From: Planctomycetota bacterium
GTDB lineage: Bacteria; Planctomycetota; Phycisphaerae; Phycisphaerales; UBA1924
Direction: 5' to 3'
DNA length: 10,085 nucleotides
Assembly (NCBI GenBank): GCA_023434205.1
Contig: JAEYTB010000122.1
Coordinates: 1-10,085 of the forward strand
Shown in pieces: positions 1-5,700 of this stretch. The position numbers and the translations under genes were made by a program. The notes below the pieces were generated by a model that worked only from the letters and a program-made list of their open reading frames with translations, was not told the DNA's origin and ran no database searches. How positions within the stretch are numbered: position 1 is the stretch's first letter; each line of letters starts with the position of its first letter.

Positions 1-1543
1 CCGTGCGCAGGTCCCTGATGCCCGCGCCCTCCCCCACGACATCTCCTTCCGTGTGCGTGGGGTCGATGGCGGGGACGACGTAGTACGCCTGCTCGCCGTT
101 GAGGACGCGGCGCTCGATCTCGGCGTACGCGAGCTCGCGGTGCTCGGGGGGCAGGACCTTGGTCTTGATGGGCGTGCGGCCCGGGGGCAGGCCGCGGACG
201 GTGGAGACATCCAGGTCGCCGAAGAGGGTGATGGCCATGGTGCGCGGGATGGGGGTGGCGGTCATGACCACGACGTGCGGCGTGGTCTTCTCGTCGCTGG
301 CCTTCTCGCGGAGGGCCGCCCGCTGGTGCACGCCGAAGCGGTGCTGCTCATCGATCACGGCGACGGCAAGGCTCTTGAACTGCACGCTCTCGGTGAGCAG
401 GGCGTGCGTGCCGATGAGGATGTGGATGTCGCCGGAGGCGAGGCGCGCGAGCAGCGATTCACGCTCGGGCCGTCCGGTGCTGCCGGTGAGCAGCTCGACG
501 TTGACGTTCGAGCCCGCCAGCATCCGCGTGATGGAGAAGAAGTGCTGCTCGGCGAGGAGCTCGGTAGGGGCCATCAGGCTCGCCTGCCGCTGGCTCGCGA
601 CCGCCATCAGCATCGCGTACAGCGCGACGACGGTCTTGCCCGAGCCCACATCGCCCTGGATGAGCCGGTTGGTGGGCGTGGGGCTCGCAAGGTCCTTGGC
701 GAGCTCCTTGACCACCTCGTCCTGCCCGGGCGTGAGGGAAAAGGGCAGGCGGTCGCGGATGTGCCTGTCGATCGCGTTGTTCCACTTGAGGGCGGGGGCC
801 CGCAGTGTTTCGCGGAGGTGGGCCCGCTTCATGTGAACGCCGATCTGGAGCATGAGCAACTCGTCGTAGGCGAGCCGGCGGCGGGCCGTGAGCGCCTCGT
901 CGAGTGTCGTGGGCGCGTGCATCATCCGGTACGCCTCGCGCAGCTCGGGCAGGCTCCGCTCGCGCCGGTACGGCTCGGGCAGGTGGTCCTCGATCAGCGG
1001 CAGGGCGGCATCGAGCACCTTGGTGATGACCTTCTCGATGTCCTGGCTCTTGAACTCCTCGGTCGCGGGGTAGATGGGCCGCACGCGCTCATCGGCGAGG
1101 CCCGGCTCGCTGCCCCCCCCCACTTCGCGCAGCACCTCGATCTTGGGGTTGGCCATCTGCAGGCCCGGGCCGCGGGTCTGCGGCTTGCCCATCACCCGCA
1201 CCCGCACGCCGGGCTTGAGCTGCTCCATCCGCCACCGGGGGGCGTTGAAGATGACCAGGTCGAGGCGTCCGGTCTCGTCGACGACGACGGCCTCCAGGCG
1301 GGGCAGCCGGCCCTTGCGGACGGGGCGGGTGGCGGTGATCGTGCCGCGGGCGGTGACGATCTGGCCGGCGACCAGGTCGCGGATAGCGGTCTCGGCCTCG
1401 ATCTTCTCGTGGCGGGAGGGGAGGTGGGCGATGAGGTGGCCCAGGCGCGTGATGCCCATGGCGCGGAGGAGCTCGGCCTGGCGGTCGGTGATGGCGCGGA
1501 TATCGCTCAGCGGGGTTGTCAGCAGCCAGGGTGAATCAGGCAC
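1..1543 (-). CDS. recG: ATP-dependent DNA helicase RecG (3' end cut off by the window)
   Basis: RecG is a superfamily 2 helicase that binds branched DNA in the cytoplasm and regresses stalled replication forks and Holliday junctions. The reading frame runs off the left edge after 514 complete codons; the family is usually about 690 residues, so roughly the last quarter, including most of the second RecA-like domain, is missing. Visible in order: an N-terminal wedge/OB region (about residues 60-150), Walker A GDVGSGKT at 297-304, the DEQH box in 'DEQHRFGV' at 398-401, and motif III TATPIPRTMA at 428-437. The GTG start at 1543 puts the Walker A lysine at 303, one residue from its place in E. 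coli RecG (K302). There is no clear ribosome binding site; an in-frame TTG at 1561 is the only other nearby start, and a stop lies at 1606. The gene follows the DUF971 gene by 56 bp and is probably cotranscribed with it. Confidence 0.95.
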   Translation of the reverse strand, partial: MPDSPWLLTTPLSDIRAITDRQAELLRAMGITRLGHLIAHLPSRHEKIEAETAIRDLVAGQIVTARGTITATRPVRKGRLPRLEAVVVDETGRLDLVIFNAPRWRMEQLKPGVRVRVMGKPQTRGPGLQMANPKIEVLREVGGGSEPGLADERVRPIYPATEEFKSQDIEKVITKVLDAALPLIEDHLPEPYRRERSLPELREAYRMMHAPTTLDEALTARRRLAYDELLMLQIGVHMKRAHLRETLRAPALKWNNAIDRHIRDRLPFSLTPGQDEVVKELAKDLASPTPTNRLIQGDVGSGKTVVALYAMLMAVASQRQASLMAPTELLAEQHFFSITRMLAGSNVNVELLTGSTGRPERESLLARLASGDIHILIGTHALLTESVQFKSLAVAVIDEQHRFGVHQRAALREKASDEKTTPHVVVMTATPIPRTMAITLFGDLDVSTVRGLPPGRTPIKTKVLPPEHRELAYAEIERRVLNGEQAYYVVPAIDPTHTEGDVVGEGAGIRDLRT

Positions 1544-1599
1544 AGCGCGTGAGGGTACCAAGGCAATGGGCCTGATAGGTCGTGCGGGTCGGAGAGGTC

Positions 1600-1941
1600 C
1601 TATTCAGAAGTGCCGGGAGGTGCCTCTGTCCGCCGCGCCGGATCGATCTCCCGCAGGTACCTCCACGAGTACAGCCCCGTCGCGTGGCCATCGGAGAAGG
1701 TGATCTGAATCGCGTAGTTGCCCTGAAGCTGGGCATCCACGGCGACCAGCGGGCCGCTCGACCTGGACGACGGCAGCACCGTCAGCGGGTTCTTCTGGAT
1801 CTGCTCGCGCAGCTCGCGGGCATCGGCCGAGGGGGACATCCGCCGCAGGTAGGCGATCGAGTAGTACGAGGTGGTCCCGTCCTGCCACTCGACGGTGAGG
1901 CCTTTGTCCTTCTTGAGGTCGATGTGGCGTGGTGCGTCCAT
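1600..1941 (-). CDS. DUF971 / GBBH-like N-terminal domain protein, 113 aa
   Basis: This is a small stand-alone protein of the DUF971 family (gamma-butyrobetaine hydroxylase-like N-terminal fold). The family hallmarks are visible: 'LTVEWQDG' (15-22), 'YLRRMSPSA' (31-39), 'GNYAIQITFSDGHATGLYSW' (74-93) and 'YLRE'. It has the SPSA form typical of stand-alone bacterial members rather than the cysteine-rich zinc-binding form found in the eukaryotic hydroxylases. The molecular function is unknown; in some bacteria the domain is fused to or found near Mrp/ApbC iron-sulfur carriers. The frame stays open upstream to 2010, but the ATG at 1941 (MDAPRHIDLKKDKG) places the start just before the conserved domain. 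The extra 23 residues are rich in His and Arg, resemble no leader, and would run into the start of pyrF. No Shine-Dalgarno sequence is visible. It is probably the first gene of a DUF971-recG unit. Confidence 0.85.
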   Translation of the reverse strand: MDAPRHIDLKKDKGLTVEWQDGTTSYYSIAYLRRMSPSADARELREQIQKNPLTVLPSSRSSGPLVAVDAQLQGNYAIQITFSDGHATGLYSWRYLREIDPARRTEAPPGTSE

Positions 1942-1954
1942 GTGTGCCGTGTGC

Positions 1955-1977
1955 CACGACCGCGCCGCGTGGTCGTG
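1955..1977. promoter_or_regulatory. Dyad in the divergent DUF971/pyrF promoter region
   Basis: The 68 bp between the two divergent start codons contain a perfect 7-bp inverted repeat, CACGACC (1955-1961) and GGTCGTG (1971-1977). Three further inner pairs (one G-T) leave a 3-nt loop. It is central to the shared upstream region, so it could be an operator or a leader hairpin. No convincing -35/-10 pair was found. The dyad is seen; its function is inferred. Confidence 0.4.
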
Positions 1978-2009
1978 CCTCCCTTGCTGCGAGCATAGCC
2001 TTTCCCGCA

Positions 2010-2879
2010 ATGACCCACCCCGCCGACCGCCTCCGCGATGCCATCAACAAGGCCGGCTCGCCCGTCTGCGTCGGGCTCGACCCGGTGCTCGAGAGCCTTC
2101 CCGAAGAGCTCCGCGCCCGCCACCACGAGCCCACCCCCGCCATCGCCGAGTTCTGCCGCGCCGTTCTCGCCGCGTGCGCGGGGCTTGTCCCCGCCGTGAA
2201 GTTCCAGTCCGCGTGCTTCGAGCGCTACGGCTCCCGCGGCTGGGCCGTCCTCGAAGAGACCATGGCCGAGGCCGCGCGCCTCGAACTCATCGTCCTCTGG
2301 GACGCCAAACGCGGCGACATTTCCACCTCCGCCGCCCACTACGCCGCCGCGGCGAAGCGTCTGCACGCCCACTGGGTCACCGTCAGCCCGTACCTGGGCT
2401 CCAGCGGCATGACGCCGTTCCTCGATGCGGGGCTGGGCGTGTTCTCGCTGGTGCGCACCAGCAACCCAGACAGCGATGCGATCCAGAACCAACGGCTCGA
2501 GGGCGGCCGCACGGTCGGCGAGATGGTCGCCCAGCATGTGAGCAACCTCGGGCGAGAGTCCCTCTCCGCCTCGGGCCTCAGCGCCCTGGGCGCGGTCGTG
2601 GGCGCGACGAAGTCCTCCGACGCCGCGGCACTCCGCGCCCACATGCCCGACCAGGTTTTCCTCATCCCCGGCTACGGCGCCCAGGGCGGCACGGCCGACG
2701 ACATCCGCGCCATGCTCCGGCCGGGCGCCCCCACCGCCGGCGAGGCGGGCGTGCTGGTCACCGCCAGCCGTTCCGTGATCTACGCCAAGCCCGCGCCGGG
2801 CGAGGACTGGAAGGCCGCGATCCGCGCCGCCGCGGCGAAGTTCGCGTGCGAAGTGGCCGGGGTGCTCTCGACCCGCTGA
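2010..2879 (+). CDS. pyrF: Orotidine-5'-phosphate decarboxylase, type 2
   Basis: Catalyses the last step of de novo UMP synthesis, decarboxylation of orotidine 5'-phosphate, in the cytoplasm. The protein is 289 residues, normal for the longer type 2 (subfamily 2) enzymes. Visible residues: substrate-binding 'VGLDPV' with D24, K64 in 'AVKFQ', the catalytic D-x-K-x-x-D as 'WDAKRGD' (D98, K100, D103), 'SPYLG' (126-130), and phosphate-binding elements 'GYGAQGG' (221-227) and 'ASRSVIY' (252-258). All active-site residues are intact. The ATG at 2010 (MTHPADRLRDAI) was chosen because the 27 in-frame residues upstream overlap the divergent DUF971 gene and look unlike coding sequence. There is no Shine-Dalgarno sequence; the leader is pyrimidine-rich. 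No other pyrimidine gene is in the window. It ends convergent with the PEP-CTERM gene, 82 bp away. Confidence 0.96.
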   Translation: MTHPADRLRDAINKAGSPVCVGLDPVLESLPEELRARHHEPTPAIAEFCRAVLAACAGLVPAVKFQSACFERYGSRGWAVLEETMAEAARLELIVLWDAKRGDISTSAAHYAAAAKRLHAHWVTVSPYLGSSGMTPFLDAGLGVFSLVRTSNPDSDAIQNQRLEGGRTVGEMVAQHVSNLGRESLSASGLSALGAVVGATKSSDAAALRAHMPDQVFLIPGYGAQGGTADDIRAMLRPGAPTAGEAGVLVTASRSVIYAKPAPGEDWKAAIRAAAAKFACEVAGVLSTR

Positions 2880-2900
2880 CCGCCCGCGGTTTGCAGGATG

Positions 2901-2937
2901 CAAAAAGAACAAGGGCCGCGGGGAACACACGCGGCCC
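2901..2937 (-). terminator. Rho-independent terminator of the PEP-CTERM gene
   Basis: An 8-bp GC stem, GGGCCGCG (2913-2920) with CGCGGCCC (2930-2937), encloses a 9-nt loop. Read on the minus strand it is followed by a U-rich tract (TTGTTCTTTTTG, 2912-2901). This fits termination of the minus-strand gene ending at 2962. On the plus strand there is no U tract, so it can serve pyrF only weakly, if at all. Confidence 0.75.
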
Positions 2938-2961
2938 CTGAAGATCGGTTGTGCTGAAAGC

Positions 2962-3699
2962 TCAGGCCCGGCGGCGGCGACGCATCGCGAGCGCCCCGAA
3001 GCCCAGCAGCGCCAGCGAGCCCGGCGAGGGGATCACGCTGCCGTACGCCGTGAAGGACGACTCCGCGAACCACTGGCTGGTGGGCAGCTTGCTGGTCCCG
3101 TTGATCGGCACGCCCGGCGACTGGCCGCCGTAGGGCATCGCACCGCTGCTGTTGAGGGCGACCATGTCGAACGCGAAGCCCCGCGGCGAGGCATCCAGCA
3201 CGCCCGGCAGCAGGCCGTACGAGCCCAGGCTCGCGCCGCCCCACACCATCGAAACCGTCGCCCCCAGCCCGTCATCGACCTGCAGCGAGGCCGTGGTCGC
3301 CCAGAAGTTGTTCGGGCTGCCGCGGGTGGTGAACAGGGCGTTGGAGAAGTTGGTCGTCAGCAGGGGCACGCCCGCGGCGACGTCGGTGAACACGAACGAG
3401 CCGTTGGCGGCGTAGCTGAGGGCCTGGGCCCCGCCGGGCAGGTTCACCGCGCCCACGAACGTCAGAGAGACCTGCGCCGTGAGGCTGGCGGACACGCTCA
3501 AACGCGGCATGGCGCCGTTGTTGTCGTCGATATGGAGCAGGACCGGGCTGTTGCCCGTCGCGGACGAGATCGAGGACCCGTTGCCGGTGAAGGTCCAGCT
3601 CTGGTCCATCGTGTCAGCGGCGAAGCTGAAGATCGCGCCCTGGGCGCCGGCCGCGAACGCAAGCACGCCGGCCGCCGAGGCAATCACAAAGTTCTTCAT
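2962..3699 (-). CDS. Secreted protein with PEP-CTERM-like sorting tail
   Basis: A 245-residue exported protein. A signal peptide covers about residues 1-22 (MKNFVIASAAGVLAFAAGAQGA), with cleavage likely after 'AQG' or 'QGA'. The mature part (about 23-222) is rich in Ser, Thr, Gly and Ala with alternating hydrophobic residues, as in beta-sandwich surface proteins; it has no cysteines and no catalytic motif that I recognise. The C-terminus (223-245) is a PEP-CTERM-type signal: 'IPSPGS', a short hydrophobic helix and a five-arginine cluster. In this family the tail is recognised by an exosortase, and the protein is processed at the inner membrane and released to the surface or matrix. The ATG at 3699 was chosen over the longer frame (to 3870) because the signal peptide begins there and a strong AAGGGAGA ribosome binding site lies 7 nt upstream. 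No exosortase is in the window. The substrate or ligand is unknown. Confidence 0.88.
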   Translation of the reverse strand: MKNFVIASAAGVLAFAAGAQGAIFSFAADTMDQSWTFTGNGSSISSATGNSPVLLHIDDNNGAMPRLSVSASLTAQVSLTFVGAVNLPGGAQALSYAANGSFVFTDVAAGVPLLTTNFSNALFTTRGSPNNFWATTASLQVDDGLGATVSMVWGGASLGSYGLLPGVLDASPRGFAFDMVALNSSGAMPYGGQSPGVPINGTSKLPTSQWFAESSFTAYGSVIPSPGSLALLGFGALAMRRRRRA

Positions 3700-3704
3700 C
3701 CGAG

Positions 3705-3715
3705 TTCTCCCTTCC
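3705..3715 (-). promoter_or_regulatory. Strong ribosome binding site of the PEP-CTERM gene
   Basis: The minus strand reads GGAAGGGAGAA, and the GGGAG core ends 7 nt before the ATG at 3699. This decides the start against the 57-residue longer frame. Confidence 0.75.
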
Positions 3716-3945
3716 AACGATCGCTCACTCCGTTCCGCCCCGGCCAAGGCGATCGCGCAGGCACAACGTGCCCCGCCGTGTACACCGGGGAAATCTCTCA
3801 GCGGCCAGCGCGGACCCCGGACAGAGGGTCCGGGGACGCCCTGCCCGCGTACACACTGGTTGCCGCTCAAACAGACCCCATGAAGTCCGAGTTGGCAACC
3901 CGATTGGCCGGATTAACTGATCCAGCCCGCAGATCCCCTACCCCC

Positions 3946-3979
3946 AAAAACGAACACGGCCCCGCTCGGGGGCCGTTCG
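3946..3979 (-). terminator. Rho-independent terminator of nuoI
   Basis: An inverted repeat around ACGGCCCC (3956-3963) and GGGGCCGT (3969-3976) has a 5-nt loop. With a 2-nt bulge the stem extends to 3951-3979 (11 bp). On the minus strand it abuts TTTTT (3950-3946), 24 bp after the nuoI stop codon. Confidence 0.8.
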
Positions 3980-4002
3980 GTCTGGCTGCCGCCATCACGC
4001 CG

Positions 4003-4548
4003 TCACATGGGCTTCTTGTCGATCGTCACGTCGTAGATGTGCAGGAGCTTCTCCTTGTCGAAGATCATCTCCTGGCGCGACGCACCGACCATGTCGTACT
4101 CGGTGGTCAGCTCGATGGCATCGACCGGGCACGCCTCCTCGCACATGCCGCAGTAGATGCACCGCAGCTCGTCGATCTCGAACTTCACCGGGTACTTCTC
4201 GCGGTCCTCCCACGGGCTCTCGCCGGCGGTGATATGGATGCACCGAGCGGGGCAGATCGTCGGGCACATCATGCACGCGACGCACTTGACCCGGCCCAGC
4301 TCGTCCCGATTCAGCCGGTGCACGCCGCGGAAGTTGGACTTGAGCATCCCGCCCTCTTCGACGGGCAGGTCCTCGCGCCGGACCTCGGGGTACATCATGG
4401 TGCGGCTGGTCTTGCCGTGGCCGAAGGAGGTGAAGAAGTGCCGGAGCGTGGTGCCGAAGCCCTTGACGATTTCGGGGATGTAGACCGCCTCGGAGCGGGT
4501 CAGGGGCTTGGGGCGGATGGGGAGAATGTCCTCTTCGCGGATCGCCAT
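4003..4548 (-). CDS. nuoI: NADH-quinone oxidoreductase subunit I (two 4Fe-4S clusters)
   Basis: NuoI is the 23-kDa (TYKY-like) subunit of respiratory complex I. It sits at the junction of the peripheral arm and the membrane and carries clusters N6a and N6b, which pass electrons toward quinone. The protein is 181 residues, normal for the family. Both ferredoxin motifs are intact: C89-x2-C92-x2-C95-x3-C99-P and C130-x2-C133-x2-C136-x3-C140-P, each followed by the usual 'PAR' or 'PVDAI' turn. An extra C103 follows the first motif ('CPARCIHI'), as in a number of homologs. The ATG at 4548 (MAIREEDIL) is preferred; the longer frame to 4722 overlaps the divergent gene. The gene stands alone: no other nuo gene lies within 4 kb on the left or 5.5 kb on the right, and it has its own terminator, so it is probably monocistronic. 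Confidence 0.93.
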   Translation of the reverse strand: MAIREEDILPIRPKPLTRSEAVYIPEIVKGFGTTLRHFFTSFGHGKTSRTMMYPEVRREDLPVEEGGMLKSNFRGVHRLNRDELGRVKCVACMMCPTICPARCIHITAGESPWEDREKYPVKFEIDELRCIYCGMCEEACPVDAIELTTEYDMVGASRQEMIFDKEKLLHIYDVTIDKKPM

Positions 4549-4556
4549 TGGGCCCC

Positions 4557-4562
4557 AGTATA
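4557..4562 (-). promoter_or_regulatory. Possible -10 box of nuoI
   Basis: The minus strand reads TATACT, a close match to the -10 consensus, starting 14 nt before the nuoI ATG. No matching -35 was found at 16-18 nt; that stretch holds a small hairpin GCCCC/GGGGC (4564-4568/4573-4577). If used, the transcript would be almost leaderless, which would agree with the lack of a ribosome binding site. Confidence 0.3.
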
Positions 4563-4612
4563 CGCCCCGCACGGGGCACGCTGCCCCGGCGTAAAGACGG
4601 TACGATGGTGGC

Positions 4613-5371
4613 ATGGCCGGTCGAAAGACAACGCCACTCTTCGAGCTGATGAGCCGCGGCGCGGACGCCACGCCCGCCCCCGCCTCGCGCGAGAAGAAGC
4701 CGGTGGTCCGCGTCGAGCTCAAGCCCCGCGAGCCCAGCTACGCGCCCCCCGAGCCGGCCGCCGACGACCGCGAGAGCCCCTGGCCCCAGACGTGGGCGGG
4801 CCTGCCGATCAAGACCTGGTCCATCATCGGCGCCGCGGTGTTCGTCTTGGGCATCGCCATCTGGACGCTGGCCTGGTCCCTGGGCAAGAAGCAGGGCGAG
4901 GCCGAGCTGCAGCCCTTCGTGCGGCGGGAGCCCCCCGCCGTGGTGGAGCCCACGCAGGCCGACCCGGTTATCGGAACCGCCCAGCCCGTCCCCGGCCAGC
5001 CCCGGGTTGCCGACCCTCGGCCCGGTGCCCTCCCCCCCGCCCCGGGCACCGACCCCCGCATCGTCGGGCTCAACTACCTCTACCTCGCCACCCTTCCCCT
5101 GGAAGACGCCCGCCGGGCCGTCAACTTCCTGCGGGACAACAGCGTCGACGCCCACTTCCTGCTGGTTGATCCGGGGTCGGGGACTGCGAACAATCCAGGC
5201 CCCGGCGCCAAGGGCCGGGTGTTCGTCCTGCCGGGCCTTGCCCGCGAAGAGCTGGGGACCTCCCGAAAGACCAACCTCGAGACCGAGGTCGTCCGCCTGG
5301 GGGCCATCTGGCAGCGCGAGCACCGCGGCAGCTCGAACTTCGAGAAGCACGCCTGGGAAAAGCTCAAGTAA
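4613..5371 (+). CDS. Single-pass membrane protein, possible SPOR-like C-terminal domain
   Basis: I do not recognise a named family for this 252-residue protein. Seen in order: a short N-terminal motif 'TTPLFELMSRG' (6-16); a charged, Pro-rich cytoplasmic segment (17-66); one transmembrane helix (about 69-90, 'SIIGAAVFVLGIAIWTLAW'); a Pro-rich linker (about 105-148); and a compact C-terminal domain (149-252). The C-terminal domain begins 'RIVGLNYLYLATLPLEDARR' and continues with a strand-helix-strand pattern that resembles a SPOR-like peptidoglycan-binding fold. The topology (N-in, C-out, linker, small domain) is the usual one for SPOR proteins such as FtsN, but the sequence match is loose. 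The ATG at 4613 has no clear ribosome binding site; a TACGAT box 7 nt upstream might be a -10 of a near-leaderless transcript. It is divergent from nuoI and followed after 52 bp by the small basic protein gene. Confidence 0.8.
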   Translation: MAGRKTTPLFELMSRGADATPAPASREKKPVVRVELKPREPSYAPPEPAADDRESPWPQTWAGLPIKTWSIIGAAVFVLGIAIWTLAWSLGKKQGEAELQPFVRREPPAVVEPTQADPVIGTAQPVPGQPRVADPRPGALPPAPGTDPRIVGLNYLYLATLPLEDARRAVNFLRDNSVDAHFLLVDPGSGTANNPGPGAKGRVFVLPGLAREELGTSRKTNLETEVVRLGAIWQREHRGSSNFEKHAWEKLK

Positions 5372-5379
5372 CTCTCGGC

Positions 5380-5405
5380 CTGGCCCAGCCTTGCCGATGG
5401 GCCAG
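5380..5405 (+). other. Hairpin between the membrane protein and small basic protein genes
   Basis: CTGGCCC (5380-5386) and GGGCCAG (5399-5405) form a 7-bp stem with a 12-nt loop. A second pairing, CTTGC (5390-5394) with GCAAG (5405-5409), excludes the first and reaches the edge of the ribosome binding site. There is no U tract, so it is not a standard terminator; an RNA processing or translation-control role is possible but unproven. Confidence 0.35.
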
Positions 5406-5411
5406 CAAGGG

Positions 5412-5417
5412 AAGGAA
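5412..5417 (+). promoter_or_regulatory. Strong ribosome binding site of the small basic protein gene
   Basis: AAGGAA within GGGAAGGAAC lies 6 nt before the ATG at 5424. It is one of only three clear Shine-Dalgarno sites in the window and suggests high expression of this small gene. Confidence 0.75.
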
Positions 5418-5423
5418 CGACCG

Positions 5424-5585
5424 ATGAGCCTCGACCGCAGCCTCAAGATCTCCGCCAACCTCACCGGCAAGCGCTCCGTCCTCACCCGCGCTGAACGCAT
5501 CCAGAAGATGCAGGCCGACAAGAAGTTCGACCCCAAGAAGGACAAGGCCCTGGGCCTGTCCAAGACGCTGGTCACGAACAAGTAA
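5424..5585 (+). CDS. Small basic protein (PVC-superphylum signature type), 53 aa
   Basis: A complete 53-residue protein, MSLDRSLKISANLTGKRSVL onward, with 11 Lys and 4 Arg against 5 Asp and 1 Glu. It matches, by recall, the small basic protein family (TIGR04137) shared by Planctomycetes, Verrucomicrobia and Chlamydiae: the 'SLK' start, 'RSVLTRAERI' (17-26) and a lysine-rich second half with 'KVKVVK'-like or, here, 'LGLSKTLVTNK' ending. Family members have been described as nucleic-acid binding and lack any enzymatic motif; a ribosome- or RNA-associated role is the usual guess. The ATG is fixed by a strong ribosome binding site. It sits 52 bp after the membrane protein gene and 115 bp before the dehydrogenase. 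A 192-residue frame that also covers this gene starts inside the neighbour and is not real. Confidence 0.9.
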   Translation: MSLDRSLKISANLTGKRSVLTRAERIQKMQADKKFDPKKDKALGLSKTLVTNK

Positions 5586-5655
5586 GGCCGCGACCGCCAT
5601 GTTTCGCTCGCCCAGCGCCGTGCTCCCGCGGCGTGGTGGTGCCTCGGACCCACAG

Positions 5656-5689
5656 GACCGGCAGGACTGATCAGCCCTCCCCGGTCTTT
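5656..5689 (+). terminator. Weak terminator-like hairpin before the dehydrogenase gene
   Basis: GACCGG (5656-5661) pairs with CCGGTC (5681-5686), with three inner pairs and the palindrome CTGATCAG (5667-5674) at the tip, followed by TTT. It lies 71 bp after the small basic protein stop, and its end is only 11-14 nt from the next ATG. It could partly separate the two genes or act as an attenuator. The short T run makes this uncertain. Confidence 0.3.
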
Positions 5690-5700
5690 CGGAGACCTCC

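Larger units (their letters stand above)
3700..4002. other. 303-bp gene-free region between nuoI and the PEP-CTERM gene
   Basis: It holds the ribosome binding site of the PEP-CTERM gene at its left end and the nuoI terminator at its right end, so the PEP-CTERM promoter should lie between about 3720 and 3945. Seen inside: an inverted repeat GGTTGCC (3858-3864) with GGCAACC (3894-3900); overlapping small hairpins CCCCGGA/TCCGGGG (3815-3821/3829-3835) and GGACCC/GGGTCC (3812-3817/3826-3831); and the palindrome GTGTACAC (3778-3785). A minus-strand TTGCCA (3898-3893) is a possible -35 but has no good -10 at 17 nt. I see no gene here. Confidence 0.5.

Noticed and set aside
53..1534. Long plus-strand open frame (493 codons) over recG
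   Set aside because: It is antisense to recG, which has all its helicase motifs. The predicted protein is a Gly/Ala/Asp/Arg-rich string with no domain, as expected from the complement of GC-rich coding DNA.
1871..2941. Second plus-strand frame (356 codons) over pyrF
   Set aside because: Arg/Pro/Gly/His-rich translation in the +1 frame of pyrF; pyrF itself has complete active-site motifs.
3812..3835. Overlapping hairpins as a terminator or riboswitch
   Set aside because: The stems are short and mutually exclusive, there is no U tract on either strand, and I see no match to a known riboswitch core.
3995..5653. Minus-strand open frame of 552 codons across nuoI and the membrane protein gene
   Set aside because: It is a shadow frame: antisense to the 4613-5371, small basic protein and intergenic regions, and out of frame with nuoI.
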